A stretch of 64,000 nt of DNA from an uncultured Haliea sp. (lineage in GTDB: Bacteria > Pseudomonadota > Gammaproteobacteria > Pseudomonadales > Halieaceae): assembly GCA_913062625.1 (NCBI GenBank), contig CAJXWP010000004.1, positions 1-64,000 of the forward strand, written 5' to 3'. The notes below the pieces were generated by a model, which worked only from the letters and a program-made list of their open reading frames with translations, was not told the origin of the DNA and searched no databases. Each line of letters starts with the position of its first letter. The stretch's first letter is position 1. The position numbers and the translations under genes are program-made. Shown here in pieces: positions 36,061 to 46,484 of this stretch.

Positions 36061-38556
36061 ATGCCTCGATTTTTTCTCAGTGCTACCAACACTATTAATA
36101 AGGCTGTGCTGGCTTTTTTGCTTTTCATATGCGTGTGGATAGTGGGATGCTCCAACAGCTCCGATGATGATTCGCCGCTACGGCCGGCGGCTGAAGACCG
36201 TGCCTATTACATTCTGCCGCCTGGCAACTATGGCGGTTTGCCGACCAACGAAAATTCGCTCGATCAGCTACCATTGTACGATGGCTTAACGCCGCTGCGC
36301 GGTAATGTCACTGATGAAGATATAGAGCAGTTGTTTCTGCCTGAGGACTTTCAACCGATTGGGGAAACTTTCGAAGAGCCCACTGGCCGCGCGGGCACCA
36401 CTATTATTTACGATGCGTTTGGCATTGCCCACATTACCGGTGAAACGCGCGAAGATACGGCTTTTGGAGCTGGCTGGGTCACCGTTCGCGATCGGGGCAT
36501 TCTGATATCCCTAGGCCGTGGTCCGGCCCGGGCGGCAGTAGCTGACGTGCCGTGCATCGATGCCTTTAGCCTCGTGACCAGCGCACAAAGCTTCATACCT
36601 AGTGCTGCGACCGAGAAACTGGTTACAGATCAGATCAACCTTTTAGTCGAGGTCTACGGCGAGGAGGGGCAGCAGATCATTGAAGACGCACAGGCCTATG
36701 TGGATGGCATGAACGCTTACCATGTCGTCAATGGCAATACGCCTGAAGAGCCCTATTCGGTTGCTGATGTGATCGCGGTGACAGCATTTATCGGATCAAT
36801 CTTTGGTGCCGGTGGCGGTGCTGAGGCGTCAAATTCTGAATTTCTATCCCAATTGATCAATGGCCTTGGTGATGGGCAGGGGCAACTGGCATTTAATGAC
36901 GTTATGCTGATCAATCAGGGTGCGGCGCCAACAACGGTCGATGCGCGCTTCGACTACGGCCGTTTCACGGGCGGCGAAGTAACGGGCTCCGTCATTATTG
37001 ACGAGGGCTCGGTTGTCGACCTGGCTTGCGTAGCCGAGTCGCAAGGCGGGCCCATCGCCGCAAGTGGGGTGCTAGTCCCTGCTGCCGAAAAGCCGCGAGA
37101 CCGCGAGGCGTCCAATTTTCTAATTGCAGATGGCTCAGTCTCTACGAGTGGGTCAAACCTCGCCGTGATGGGCCCACAGCTTGGCTACTACTACCCCGAG
37201 ATCGTGATGCAGCTTCATTTAAGTGGGCCGGATATTGAGGCGCAGGGTGCAGCAGTGCCGGGGCTCGCCATGTATCTGCTCATCGGACGAACGCCTGATT
37301 ATGCGTGGAGCCTGACATCGGCCAGTCACGACGTGCGTGATGTTTTTGCCGAAGTCCTGTGCAACCCCGACGGCACTGACCCCACCCGTGAGTCGCGGCA
37401 CTACGAGTTTGATGGTGAATGTATTGCTTTCGAAATATTTGACGCAGGTACCCTCAACGGAGACCTTGTGAGCTATCCGGTATCAGTCCATGGACCAATG
37501 ATCGGAACCGCAACCTCCAACGGCGAGCCCATTGCGCTCACGCGGAAGCGTTCGACGTTTGGACGTGATGGCCTTAACTTAGCGGGACTGAAGGATATGA
37601 CCGAGGGTGACGCATCAACCCCGGAAGCGTTCTACAAAGCGGCTAATAAATTCGGTTTTACGTTTAACTGGGGCTATATGTCGCGCAGCAATACGGCCTT
37701 CTTTTCATCGGGGTTCCTCCCGGAGCGAGCGCCTGGTTTGGATCGGGTTCTACCGACGAACGGCAATGGCGACTATGAATGGCAGGGTTTCCTCGATCAG
37801 GCCGCGCATCCCCACTCGGTTGGCGGCCCATCGGGGCGGTTACTGAACTGGAACAACCAGTCGGCGCCGGGTTTTATGCACGGTGATGGCACTCCCTATG
37901 GCTCGATACATCGGGTTCAACTGTTCGACCAGTGGCCAGCTCAAGTTAAGCTCTCCGGGGTGGTCGGGATTATGAACCGCGCTGCCACTGAAGATGTGCG
38001 TTCACCCGCGTGGCCGGTGGTCAGTGAGATGTTGGGTGGAGCAGATGCCCCTAGTCAGCTGGCGGGCGAAGTAGTTGCCTTGCTCGATGCGTGGGTTGAA
38101 GACGACGCGCCGCGATTGGATGCCGACGATGACGGATTCAATGACAGTGCAGGTTACACCATCATGGAATCGCTTTGGGGACGTCTAGGTGCAGTAGTTA
38201 TGGAGCCAGTGTTTGGAGACCTAACGGGATCCCTCGATAGCATTCGTAGCCTCGAAGGCAACGACGGTAGCAGTTTCATACAGACAGACCTGGGCACTCT
38301 TCTGGGAAAAGATGTGAAAGGGGCGTTTAACCTCCGCTACTGCGGTGGCGGTAATATCGATAGTTGTAGAGAGTCTCTGTGGCTGACCGTCGAAGCGGTC
38401 AGTGAGGAACTTGCAGCCGGGTTTGGCAACAGCGATCCGAGCACGTGGCTTGCAGAGGCGACTAGGATCAGCTTCACTCCCGGTCTGATTGAAAATACTA
38501 TGCGCGGCACTAGTAGGCCCACGTTCCAACAGGTACTGGAATTTGTTCCTGAATAG
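36061..38556 (+). CDS. Penicillin acylase family (Ntn-hydrolase) lipoprotein
   Basis: Lipobox-like LLFICVWIVGC-SNSSDDD; TTIIYDAFGIAHITGETREDTAFGAGWVTVRDR; REASNFLIADGSVSTSGSNLAVMGPQLGYYYPEIVMQLHLSGP matches the beta-subunit N-terminus layout. Confidence 0.9.
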   Translation: MPRFFLSATNTINKAVLAFLLFICVWIVGCSNSSDDDSPLRPAAEDRAYYILPPGNYGGLPTNENSLDQLPLYDGLTPLRGNVTDEDIEQLFLPEDFQPIGETFEEPTGRAGTTIIYDAFGIAHITGETREDTAFGAGWVTVRDRGILISLGRGPARAAVADVPCIDAFSLVTSAQSFIPSAATEKLVTDQINLLVEVYGEEGQQIIEDAQAYVDGMNAYHVVNGNTPEEPYSVADVIAVTAFIGSIFGAGGGAEASNSEFLSQLINGLGDGQGQLAFNDVMLINQGAAPTTVDARFDYGRFTGGEVTGSVIIDEGSVVDLACVAESQGGPIAASGVLVPAAEKPRDREASNFLIADGSVSTSGSNLAVMGPQLGYYYPEIVMQLHLSGPDIEAQGAAVPGLAMYLLIGRTPDYAWSLTSASHDVRDVFAEVLCNPDGTDPTRESRHYEFDGECIAFEIFDAGTLNGDLVSYPVSVHGPMIGTATSNGEPIALTRKRSTFGRDGLNLAGLKDMTEGDASTPEAFYKAANKFGFTFNWGYMSRSNTAFFSSGFLPERAPGLDRVLPTNGNGDYEWQGFLDQAAHPHSVGGPSGRLLNWNNQSAPGFMHGDGTPYGSIHRVQLFDQWPAQVKLSGVVGIMNRAATEDVRSPAWPVVSEMLGGADAPSQLAGEVVALLDAWVEDDAPRLDADDDGFNDSAGYTIMESLWGRLGAVVMEPVFGDLTGSLDSIRSLEGNDGSSFIQTDLGTLLGKDVKGAFNLRYCGGGNIDSCRESLWLTVEAVSEELAAGFGNSDPSTWLAEATRISFTPGLIENTMRGTSRPTFQQVLEFVPE

Positions 38557-38616
38557 ATGAGTAGGGCACTATCTGTGCTTTTCAGAGGTGCCCGTTAGCG
38601 TTCAAGCGCTTATGTT

Positions 38617-39753
38617 TTAAAGACAGGTTGAGTTGTCTTGCGACTGCACAAACTCGGTGATTTCCAGATTAAAACCCGACAATGCGTTAAAATGCACGGG
38701 TGCCGACATTAAGCGCATTTTCTCAATACCGAGGCGCTTGAGAATTTGTGACCCGGTGCCGATGAGACGGTAGTTCTGTACGCCCGTGGAACGACTCTGA
38801 CCGGTAACGCTGGACGTCCGAGGGAACCGCAATACGTCTGCGAGTTGTTGCTCGCCAGTAACATTCTGCCCTATGAGTACCACCACGCCGTCACCTTCTT
38901 TAGCGATACGCTCCATGGCGCGGCGGTAGGACCATCCAAGGTTCGCTCCTTCAATGCGTGTGCTCAGTACGTCGCGCAAGGTGTTGACGGTTTGCACACG
39001 GACCAGCGTTTCTTTGTTTTTATCAATTTGGCCGCGCGTGAGCGCGTAATGCACGGTGTCGTCGATCAGGTCAAGGAAGGTGTGTAATTCAAATTCACCG
39101 AATTCTGTCATGACCATTTTTTGATCACTCAATTCGATAGATTGTTCATGCATCGCGCGGTATTGAATCAGGTCTGCGATGGTGCCCATACGTAGACCAT
39201 GCTTGAGCGCAAACACTTCCAGCTCGGGACGTCGCGCCATCGTGCCGTCTTCGTTCATGATTTCGACGATAAGTGCCGCAGGTTGGAAGCCTGCCATACG
39301 GGCAAGGTCCACACCAGCCTCGGTATGGCCCGCTCGTCGCAGCACGCCGCCGGGCTTTGCAACCAGCGGGAAGATATGACCGGGTTGCGCAATGTCCGTG
39401 GACTGGGCATTGGGCGTCACTGCCTGCAGAACGGTGTGCGCGCGTTGAATGGAGCTTATGCCAGGCCCTTTGCGCTCGGCCGCGTCGATAGAGACGGTGA
39501 AGTTAGTTTCATGCTGGCAACGGTTGTCGCGGACCATGAGTGGAAGCTGCAGTTGGCGTGCACGTTCTACCGTAATAGGCATACAGATCAGGCCGCAGGC
39601 TTCACTTGAAAAAAAGGTGATGATTTCAGGTGTGACCGATTCTGCAGCGATAATGAGGTCGCCCTCATTCTCCCGGTCTTCATCGTCCATGAGAATGACC
39701 ATCTTGCCCGCGCGTATATCGTCGAGAATATCCGGTACGCTACTCAGTGCCAT
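38617..39753 (-). CDS. ribB: 3,4-dihydroxy-2-butanone 4-phosphate synthase with GTP cyclohydrolase II-like C-terminal domain
   Basis: MVILMDDEDRENEGDLIIAAESVTPEIITFFSSEACGLICMPI, RAGHTEAGVDLARMAGFQPAALIVEIMNEDG; C-terminal GCHII-like region. Confidence 0.93.
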   Translation of the reverse strand: MALSSVPDILDDIRAGKMVILMDDEDRENEGDLIIAAESVTPEIITFFSSEACGLICMPITVERARQLQLPLMVRDNRCQHETNFTVSIDAAERKGPGISSIQRAHTVLQAVTPNAQSTDIAQPGHIFPLVAKPGGVLRRAGHTEAGVDLARMAGFQPAALIVEIMNEDGTMARRPELEVFALKHGLRMGTIADLIQYRAMHEQSIELSDQKMVMTEFGEFELHTFLDLIDDTVHYALTRGQIDKNKETLVRVQTVNTLRDVLSTRIEGANLGWSYRRAMERIAKEGDGVVVLIGQNVTGEQQLADVLRFPRTSSVTGQSRSTGVQNYRLIGTGSQILKRLGIEKMRLMSAPVHFNALSGFNLEITEFVQSQDNSTCL

Positions 39754-39832
39754 GTTGCTGCCTCCAGTGTGCGTAGCGCGGATCGAACCGCGCTGATTGT
39801 GTTGACCTGTGTGCCGATTGCCGCTGTACGAT

Positions 39833-41014
39833 TTACATCATTTCAATGGCAACAGCAGTGGCCTCGCCGCCACCGATGCACAGTGCGGCGACACCGCGAT
39901 GCATGTCGCGCTGTTGCAATGCATGCATCAAGGTGACGATGATACGCGAACCCGTAGAGCCGATGGGATGTCCTTGGGCGCACGCACCGCCGTTGATGTT
40001 CACCTTGTCATGATCCAAACCTAGATCGTTCATAGCCATCATCGTTACCATGGCGAACGCTTCATTAATTTCAAAAAGGTCGACATCGTCTATTGTCCAG
40101 CCAACCTTATCCAGTAGTTTTTGGATAGCGCCAATGGGCGCAAGGGTGAACTCACCTGGTGCCTGGCTGTGCCGCGTGTGCGCAAGCAACCGTGCCATGG
40201 GTTTGAGGCCTGCAAGCTCTGCTTTCGCTGCACTCATTAGCACTAAAGCACTGGCACCGTCCGAAATAGAACTGGCGTTAGCGGCAGTGATAGAGCCGTC
40301 CGGCGTGAAGACTGGGCGCAGCTTCGGGATCTTTTCTAGCAGGGCTTTGTGTGGCTGTTCGTCTTCTGTCACCACCGTCTCACCTTTACGCGATTTTACT
40401 GTGACCGGTGCAATTTCTGCTTTGAGTGAACCGTCTTCAATGGCTCGCCGCGCACGGCGGAGTGATTCGAGTGCAAAGGCGTCCATCTGTTCGCGCGTGA
40501 TTCCGCGCTCGTCCGCTGTCTCCTGGGCGAAGCTGCCCATCGCTCGTCCCGTGTAGGCGTCTTCTAACCCGTCCATAAACATGTGATCACACAGACTTTG
40601 AGTGCCAGAGCCAATGCCGCCGCGGCCGCCAGATAGCATATGAGGTGCACGGCTCATGCTTTCCATGCCACCTGCGATGACCGTCGAATTCGTACCTGCT
40701 AGGATGCTGTCATAGCCAAAGATTGCCGCCTGCATCCCACTGCCACACGCCTTGTTGATGGTGACAGCGCCAGCCGATGCAGGTATTCCTGCGCCGATTG
40801 CGGCTTGGCGAGCGGGACATTGTTTGAGTGCCGCAGGTAATACGCAGCCCATAAACACTTCGTCGATGTTGGACCCTTTTATGCCGCTGCGCTTTAGTGA
40901 AGCGGCGATGGCAGTAGCGGCCAGTTCAGGCGCAGGCACTGACGCCAGAGCACCCAGCAGCCCTCCCATCGGAGTGCGTGCACCATTGATAATGACGACC
41001 GAGTCCTTAGTCAT
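39833..41014 (-). CDS. Acetyl-CoA C-acetyltransferase (thiolase)
   Basis: INKACGSGMQAAIFGYDSI, EINEAFAMV, KVNINGGACAQGHPIGSTGSRI, LCIGGGEATAVAIEMM. Confidence 0.96.
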   Translation of the reverse strand: MTKDSVVIINGARTPMGGLLGALASVPAPELAATAIAASLKRSGIKGSNIDEVFMGCVLPAALKQCPARQAAIGAGIPASAGAVTINKACGSGMQAAIFGYDSILAGTNSTVIAGGMESMSRAPHMLSGGRGGIGSGTQSLCDHMFMDGLEDAYTGRAMGSFAQETADERGITREQMDAFALESLRRARRAIEDGSLKAEIAPVTVKSRKGETVVTEDEQPHKALLEKIPKLRPVFTPDGSITAANASSISDGASALVLMSAAKAELAGLKPMARLLAHTRHSQAPGEFTLAPIGAIQKLLDKVGWTIDDVDLFEINEAFAMVTMMAMNDLGLDHDKVNINGGACAQGHPIGSTGSRIIVTLMHALQQRDMHRGVAALCIGGGEATAVAIEMM

Positions 41015-41120
41015 GATGATAGTTCCTTCGCTTTCGGGTGGAGGCGGCAGTCAAGAACGGCAAAACATTGTATGCTCAGTCTCCAAGGGGCGCTAATTTA
41101 GCCATACAAGGCGATTTTTC

Positions 41121-42122
41121 TCAAGGCCGCCCGTGCACTTCAGGGTTAAACAACTTGCCTCGCACGGCTTCGCGATATTTCAATGGACTCACACCACAGT
41201 GCTTGCGAAACAACTGGGAAAAATAACTAACGTCCTGTATGCCGTGTTGCCACGCGATATCACCCACAGTCAGGTTGCTGTGGCGCAGCAGATCCTTAGC
41301 GGATGCGATTCGCAGGCTCTGTAGGTATGACAGAGGGGCCATGCCGGTTGCGCGTTTGAAGCGTCGGTTCAGCGTTCGCGAGCTTAGCTGTAGGTGTTTC
41401 GCCAGCAGTTCCATTGACACGGGAGAACAGAGGTTCGACCGTAGCCATTGTTGCGCCTCTGCAACGTCTTCGTCATGGTGTGAACTGTCTGCTTCGTTCT
41501 GGTAGGCCGCAGCGCGAAAACTACGACGAATTTCGGGCGAAAACTGGTTCTCGATGGCGCGGGCGATGGGACTGCCAAACCAATCCTCTACAATATGCAC
41601 CATTAGGTCGGCAATAGAGTTCACACTGCCCACGCAGTATATATTGTCACTCTGAGTGATCAGATGGCGGCTCTTTAGATCCACGGCGGGGTATCTTCGG
41701 CTGAACTGTTCGAAGTAGTTCCAATGTGTCGTGGCCGGTCTACCGTTCAGTAGACCCGCTTCTGCCAGCAGATAGCTTCCTGTTCCGACACTGCAAATGC
41801 GTGTGCCTTTCGCCGCCTCTTTACGTAGCAGACCCACCCAGTCTTTAGCGGCCCTTAATGCTGGCAGTGGATTGCGCCAGATTGCGGGCAGCAATAAAAG
41901 GTCCAGCGGCGGAAGATCCGTAAAGGCAGTATCGGGCTGGAGGGTGATGCCGCTGCTCAGCGTCATCGGTTCGCAGGGCTGCCCGGCCAGTAGGAAGCGC
42001 ACTTGCGGTGCGCCGTATTCCTTGACGCTTGCCATCTGACTGGCGGCCTGAAGGATTTCCATCGGCAACGTGATGCTGGTCGCAAGCGCCTGAGGGTAAA
42101 TGACTGCCGCTGCCGTGTACAT
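41121..42122 (-). CDS. GlxA-family transcriptional regulator (DJ-1/PfpI domain + AraC HTH)
   Basis: N-terminal amidotransferase-like GTRICSVGTGSYLLAEAGLLNGRPATTHW; C-terminal AKHLQLSSRTLNRRFKRATGMAPLSYLQSLRIASAKDLLRHSNLTVGDIAWQHGIQDVSYFSQLFRKHCGVSPLKYR. Confidence 0.94.
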   Translation of the reverse strand: MYTAAAVIYPQALATSITLPMEILQAASQMASVKEYGAPQVRFLLAGQPCEPMTLSSGITLQPDTAFTDLPPLDLLLLPAIWRNPLPALRAAKDWVGLLRKEAAKGTRICSVGTGSYLLAEAGLLNGRPATTHWNYFEQFSRRYPAVDLKSRHLITQSDNIYCVGSVNSIADLMVHIVEDWFGSPIARAIENQFSPEIRRSFRAAAYQNEADSSHHDEDVAEAQQWLRSNLCSPVSMELLAKHLQLSSRTLNRRFKRATGMAPLSYLQSLRIASAKDLLRHSNLTVGDIAWQHGIQDVSYFSQLFRKHCGVSPLKYREAVRGKLFNPEVHGRP

Positions 42123-42253
42123 GGGATATTGATCCTGAGCCTAAAGAAGGAGTTGTGTCTAAAATACCACAAAAAGTGTCTTTAAATGCATGGTTAAAGC
42201 CAGATAGCCTCCGTAAACTGTCATCAACATTCTGAGTGGGAAATCAGTTATAA

Positions 42254-44113
42254 ATGGGCATCCAGCGTTTACCGGTGATTGTAGGTTTTGGCGGTATCAA
42301 CGCTGCGGGAAGAGCTTCAGGGCATCATGCTTATGCCCGCATGACCCACTCTGCGCTTTCAATGGCACAGCAAAGTCGCACGCTGGAATCCCTAGCCACA
42401 CTGATGGGTCTGGAAGGGGGTGCGCTGCATCAACAATTTATCCTCGATCACACGCTAGTCCGGCGCATTGAAGCAAGCCACTTCGATGTCAACGCCGTGC
42501 GTTGGAATCAGCGCCTGCCTACTGACGGCGATAGTCAGCCCGCGAGTTTTGATCTTGAACGCAAGTATCTGCCGGATGTTATTCCGCCCCATTGGGTGGT
42601 ACGGGGCACGTCTGTTACGCATGTTAATGTACAGATTGTTGGCCAGCAGGACTTCCTGTTACCTACTTACCGCGAGTTTGATGTGAAATCGGCGGGGCAG
42701 CTGCCGAGTGGCTTTGAACCCGGAACGCTCTATCCTTCGCGCAACCATCCGCGGGGTCTGCAGATGACGGTCTTTGCGGCTTCTGACGCGTTGGGCAGTA
42801 TCGGGTTGGACTGGGAGACCATCAGCAGTCGGGTAGCGCCAGACCAGATCAGTGTTTATGCCGGCAGCGCTATGGGGCAACTAGACGGCGCGGGTGCGGG
42901 TGGAATGATTAAATCGCGCTATAACGGTCAGCGCGTGACGTCAAAATATTGCCCACTGAGCTTTGCCGAGATGCCCGCTGATTTTATCAACGCCTATGTT
43001 CTGGGCAGTCTTGGTTCTACGGGTGCTAGCTTGGGTGCCTGTGCCTCATTCCTTTACAATCTGCGGCACGGCATTGACGACATTCGCAACGGCCGGGCGC
43101 GTGTGGTGTTTGTGGGTGCAGCAGAAGCACCAATTACCCCGGAAATTATGGAAGGCTATTCCGCCATGGGTGCACTGGCAACAGAAAAAGGCCTGCGCAG
43201 TCTGGATGGGTTGAAAACTGGGGAGGTGTCCGACTTTCGACGAGCTTGTCGACCTTTTGCTGAAAATTGTGGCTTTACTATCGCCGAGTCGTCGCAGATG
43301 GTGGTGTTGTTTGATGACGAACTTGCCATGGAGTTGGGTGCTACGGTTTTCGGCGCGGCGATCGACGTGTTCGTCAACGCAGACGGACACAAGAAATCGA
43401 TTTCCGGCCCCGGCGTGGGTAACTATATTACCATGGCCAAGGCAGTGGCGGCGACCCGAGCGATCATTGGCGACGAGGGTTTACGGCGGGGCGGACTGGT
43501 GCAGGCACACGGGACCGGCACGCCGCAAAACCGCGTTTCTGAGGCGGAAATCCTTAGCCGCACAGCGCAGGCATTTGGCATAGAAGCATGGCCGGTGATT
43601 GCAGCCAAGTGTTATTTAGGGCATTCGATCGGGTCAGCTGCGGGTGATCAGATCAGCACCACGCTGGGTATCTGGCATCACGGTATTTTGCCTGGCATCA
43701 CTACGATTGATGCGATCGCAGCAGACGTGCGGCAGGATCATCTGGCGTTCTGTACCAAACACCGTGAGATGGACACCGCACAACAGAAATATGCGATTAT
43801 TAACTCTAAAGGTTTTGGCGGCAACAATGCGTCAGCTAGCCTGATGAGCCCTATGGCAGCCCGGCAGATGCTGCAGACTCGATATTCCGGGCAAGCTTGG
43901 AAAAAATGGGAGCAGGCCAACGAGCGTGTGCGTGAGCGACAGCAGGCGTATGATGACGGTATGATTGCCGGCACTGTTAGCCCGATTTATAAGTTCGACC
44001 ACGGTGTATTTGATGACAGTGATGTCGAAGTCGGCCCGCAGAAGGTAACCATTGGTCGGCATACTGTGCGGCTGGACCAAACGTCTCCCTATGACGACAT
44101 GAAAATCGACTAA
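42254..44113 (+). CDS. fabY: Beta-ketoacyl synthase, FabY-type
   Basis: Begins MGIQRLPVIVGFGGINAAGRASGHHAYARM (FabY-like); GSLGSTGASLGACASFLYNLRHGIDDIRNGRARVVFVGAAEAPITPE; VQAHGTGTPQNRVSE; KCYLGHSIGSAAGDQ. Confidence 0.9.
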   Translation: MGIQRLPVIVGFGGINAAGRASGHHAYARMTHSALSMAQQSRTLESLATLMGLEGGALHQQFILDHTLVRRIEASHFDVNAVRWNQRLPTDGDSQPASFDLERKYLPDVIPPHWVVRGTSVTHVNVQIVGQQDFLLPTYREFDVKSAGQLPSGFEPGTLYPSRNHPRGLQMTVFAASDALGSIGLDWETISSRVAPDQISVYAGSAMGQLDGAGAGGMIKSRYNGQRVTSKYCPLSFAEMPADFINAYVLGSLGSTGASLGACASFLYNLRHGIDDIRNGRARVVFVGAAEAPITPEIMEGYSAMGALATEKGLRSLDGLKTGEVSDFRRACRPFAENCGFTIAESSQMVVLFDDELAMELGATVFGAAIDVFVNADGHKKSISGPGVGNYITMAKAVAATRAIIGDEGLRRGGLVQAHGTGTPQNRVSEAEILSRTAQAFGIEAWPVIAAKCYLGHSIGSAAGDQISTTLGIWHHGILPGITTIDAIAADVRQDHLAFCTKHREMDTAQQKYAIINSKGFGGNNASASLMSPMAARQMLQTRYSGQAWKKWEQANERVRERQQAYDDGMIAGTVSPIYKFDHGVFDDSDVEVGPQKVTIGRHTVRLDQTSPYDDMKID

Positions 44114-44135
44114 CCGTATTTTTTAGGCATTCCTA

Positions 44136-44942
44136 TTGAACTCTACCGCTCCTATTGACCTGCGTGTCCCTGGATTAACGTGCCCTCTGCAGTTGCTCGT
44201 TCATGGCTCGCAGGATCAGCATGTTTCGCGCCGCATTCGGGAAGACGGAATATGGGAGCCTTACGAGACCTCTCTGCTGTTACGATTCCTGCGTCCTGGT
44301 GACGTTTTTGTCGATGTCGGTGCCAATATTGGTTACTTTTCTGTGCTCGCTGCCAGCGTTGTGGGCAAACAGGGCGCCGTATTTGCCTTTGAGCCCGATC
44401 CGAATAACTACCGCCTGCTGTGTGCTAATGCCCAACTCAACGGCTTTGATGGCAATATTGTTGCGGTTGAAGCCGCTCTAGCAGACACAGCGGGTGAAGG
44501 ACGACTGTTTCTCAGTGAGGACAACCTCGGCGATCATCAGGTGTATGCGGGGGATGAAGATCGCGATAGTGTGCCTATTACCTTGCAGCGCGGCAGTGAT
44601 TATTTTGCGGGTCGTATAAAGCAGCTTGACCTGCTGAAAATTGATACTCAGGGTTCTGAATTTCAGGTGATTGAAGGGTTGATGCCGCTGCTGGCTGGTC
44701 TGCAGACCAAGCCTCGAATTATCGTTGAATTGACGCCCCATTCGTTGCGCCAGGCAGGTGCCAGCGGTCGGATGCTTATGGAGTTGCTGGAAACCTTGGG
44801 CCAACCTTTTTGGATGATTGACCATGTTGAACATTGCCTTATCGCTAGCAGCTGTGAGGCACTAGCCGTGTGGTGCGATAATTGGGATAAAGTGGAAGCG
44901 TCGCGTGGTTTTGTCAACATATTGGTGGGCGCAATCGACTAA
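44136..44942 (+). CDS. FkbM family methyltransferase
   Basis: LRPGDVFVDVGANIGYFSVLAASVVGKQGAVFAFEPDPNNYRLLCANAQLNG; LDLLKIDTQGSEFQVIEGL; TTG start. Confidence 0.93.
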   Translation: MNSTAPIDLRVPGLTCPLQLLVHGSQDQHVSRRIREDGIWEPYETSLLLRFLRPGDVFVDVGANIGYFSVLAASVVGKQGAVFAFEPDPNNYRLLCANAQLNGFDGNIVAVEAALADTAGEGRLFLSEDNLGDHQVYAGDEDRDSVPITLQRGSDYFAGRIKQLDLLKIDTQGSEFQVIEGLMPLLAGLQTKPRIIVELTPHSLRQAGASGRMLMELLETLGQPFWMIDHVEHCLIASSCEALAVWCDNWDKVEASRGFVNILVGAID

Positions 44943-45020
44943 GGTCGAGGACGCAGAGGTACAACACACCCTGCAAATACTGTTATAATTTTATTTTCAG
45001 TCGTTCGGCAGCCTATTTCC

Positions 45021-45578
45021 ATGAGTGATATCCTCCAGTTTTTACAACAGCGTAATTCCTCCCCCAAACTGACAACCCCCGGTCCTTCTGGCCCTGATAT
45101 GGAGCATATCTTTCGCGCGGCGCTGCGCGCACCCGATCATGCGCGGATGCGGCCGTCGCGGTTTATTACCATCGCGCAAGAGCGCCGTGTGGCGTTTGGC
45201 GCCCTGCTGGAGCGTTGTCTATTGTTGCGTAACCCCGATGCGGACGAGGCAGCGCTCATCAAAGCGCGCAATTCACCGCTGAGGGCGCCGCTGCTGGTAG
45301 TGGTCGTCGTCAAGGTGGCGTTGCATCCGAAAGTGCCACCTATCGAGCAACGCTTTTCCGGCGCCTGTGCCGCACAGGCCGTATTGCTAGCCTCTGAAGC
45401 GTCTGGTTTCGCCGGCATCTGGCGCACAGGGGCAGCGGCATTCGATCGCGCGGTGATGACTGGGCTCGGTCTAGCTGAAGATGAGGAGATTATTGCTTTT
45501 CTCTATATAGGCTCACGCAACGGCGCGGCTAAAGTGATACCCCCCCTGGATACGACCGAGTTCGTATCTTCCTGGTAG
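45021..45578 (+). CDS. Nitroreductase family protein (YdjA-like)
   Basis: ILQFLQQRNSSPKLTTPGPSGPDMEHIFRAALRAPDHARMRPSRFITI; ACAAQAVLLASEASGFAGIWRTG; FLYIGSR. Confidence 0.9.
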   Translation: MSDILQFLQQRNSSPKLTTPGPSGPDMEHIFRAALRAPDHARMRPSRFITIAQERRVAFGALLERCLLLRNPDADEAALIKARNSPLRAPLLVVVVVKVALHPKVPPIEQRFSGACAAQAVLLASEASGFAGIWRTGAAAFDRAVMTGLGLAEDEEIIAFLYIGSRNGAAKVIPPLDTTEFVSSW

Positions 45579-45615
45579 TGCCTAATTTTCCGAATTTGCT
45601 ATGAGAGAATGAGCT

Positions 45616-46428
45616 ATGCTGCCTAATTATGAAACGTTAGAAGTGTCAATCGCGCAACAGGTTGCCACCGTTAATCTGAATCGACCGGATAAGGCAAATG
45701 CCATGAACGGGGTCATGTGGAACGAGCTACAGGCTTGTTTTGAATGGCTGGATGACGAGCCTACCGTACGCGTCGTTATTTTAGCGGGCAATGGCAAACA
45801 CTTCTGTGCCGGTCTCGACCTGACCGTGTTTGGCAACCTGCACGGCGAATCCTCCGAGCCCTCGCGCCGTGCCGAAGCACTGCGACGCACTATTTTGCGA
45901 CTGCAGGCTAATCTCACGGCCATAGAGAAATGTCGCGTGCCCGTGTTAGCCGCTATCCACAATACCTGTATTGGTGGTGGCGTGGATATGACCTGCTGTG
46001 CTGATATACGGTATGCCACGCAAGACGCTTTTTTCTCGATCCGTGAGATTGATCTCGGTATGACTGCGGATGTGGGCACCTTGCAACGGTTACCCAAAAT
46101 TATACCTGATGGCTTGGTTCGAGAGCTGGCCTATACCGGTCGCAATATGGGCGCACAAGAGGCGAGAGAAGCGGGCTTTGTGAATAAGGTCTTTGAGGAC
46201 AAGGAGACCATGCTGCACGAAGTCACTGCTATCGCCAGAACGATTGCTGCAAAATCGCCATTGGCAATGCGCGGAACAAAGGAGATGGTGCTTTACTCTC
46301 GCGACCACAGTGTCTCTGAAGGTCTTAACTATATTGCCACATGGAATTCTGGAATGATGAGTCAGGTCGATTTAAACTCTGGCATTCAGGCGCAAATGAA
46401 TAAGACCAAGGCCGAGTACGAAGACTAG
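45616..46428 (+). CDS. Enoyl-CoA hydratase/isomerase (dienoyl-CoA isomerase-like crotonase)
   Basis: TVNLNRPDKANAMNGVMW, GKHFCAGLDLTVFG, IHNTCIGGGVDMTCCADIRYATQDAFFSIREIDLGMTADVGTLQRLPKI. Confidence 0.94.
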   Translation: MLPNYETLEVSIAQQVATVNLNRPDKANAMNGVMWNELQACFEWLDDEPTVRVVILAGNGKHFCAGLDLTVFGNLHGESSEPSRRAEALRRTILRLQANLTAIEKCRVPVLAAIHNTCIGGGVDMTCCADIRYATQDAFFSIREIDLGMTADVGTLQRLPKIIPDGLVRELAYTGRNMGAQEAREAGFVNKVFEDKETMLHEVTAIARTIAAKSPLAMRGTKEMVLYSRDHSVSEGLNYIATWNSGMMSQVDLNSGIQAQMNKTKAEYED

Positions 46429-46484
46429 GTGTGAGTAGATTGACGATCACTCCTTGTTGCATTGCAGTTTTTGGAGAGTAGCGG

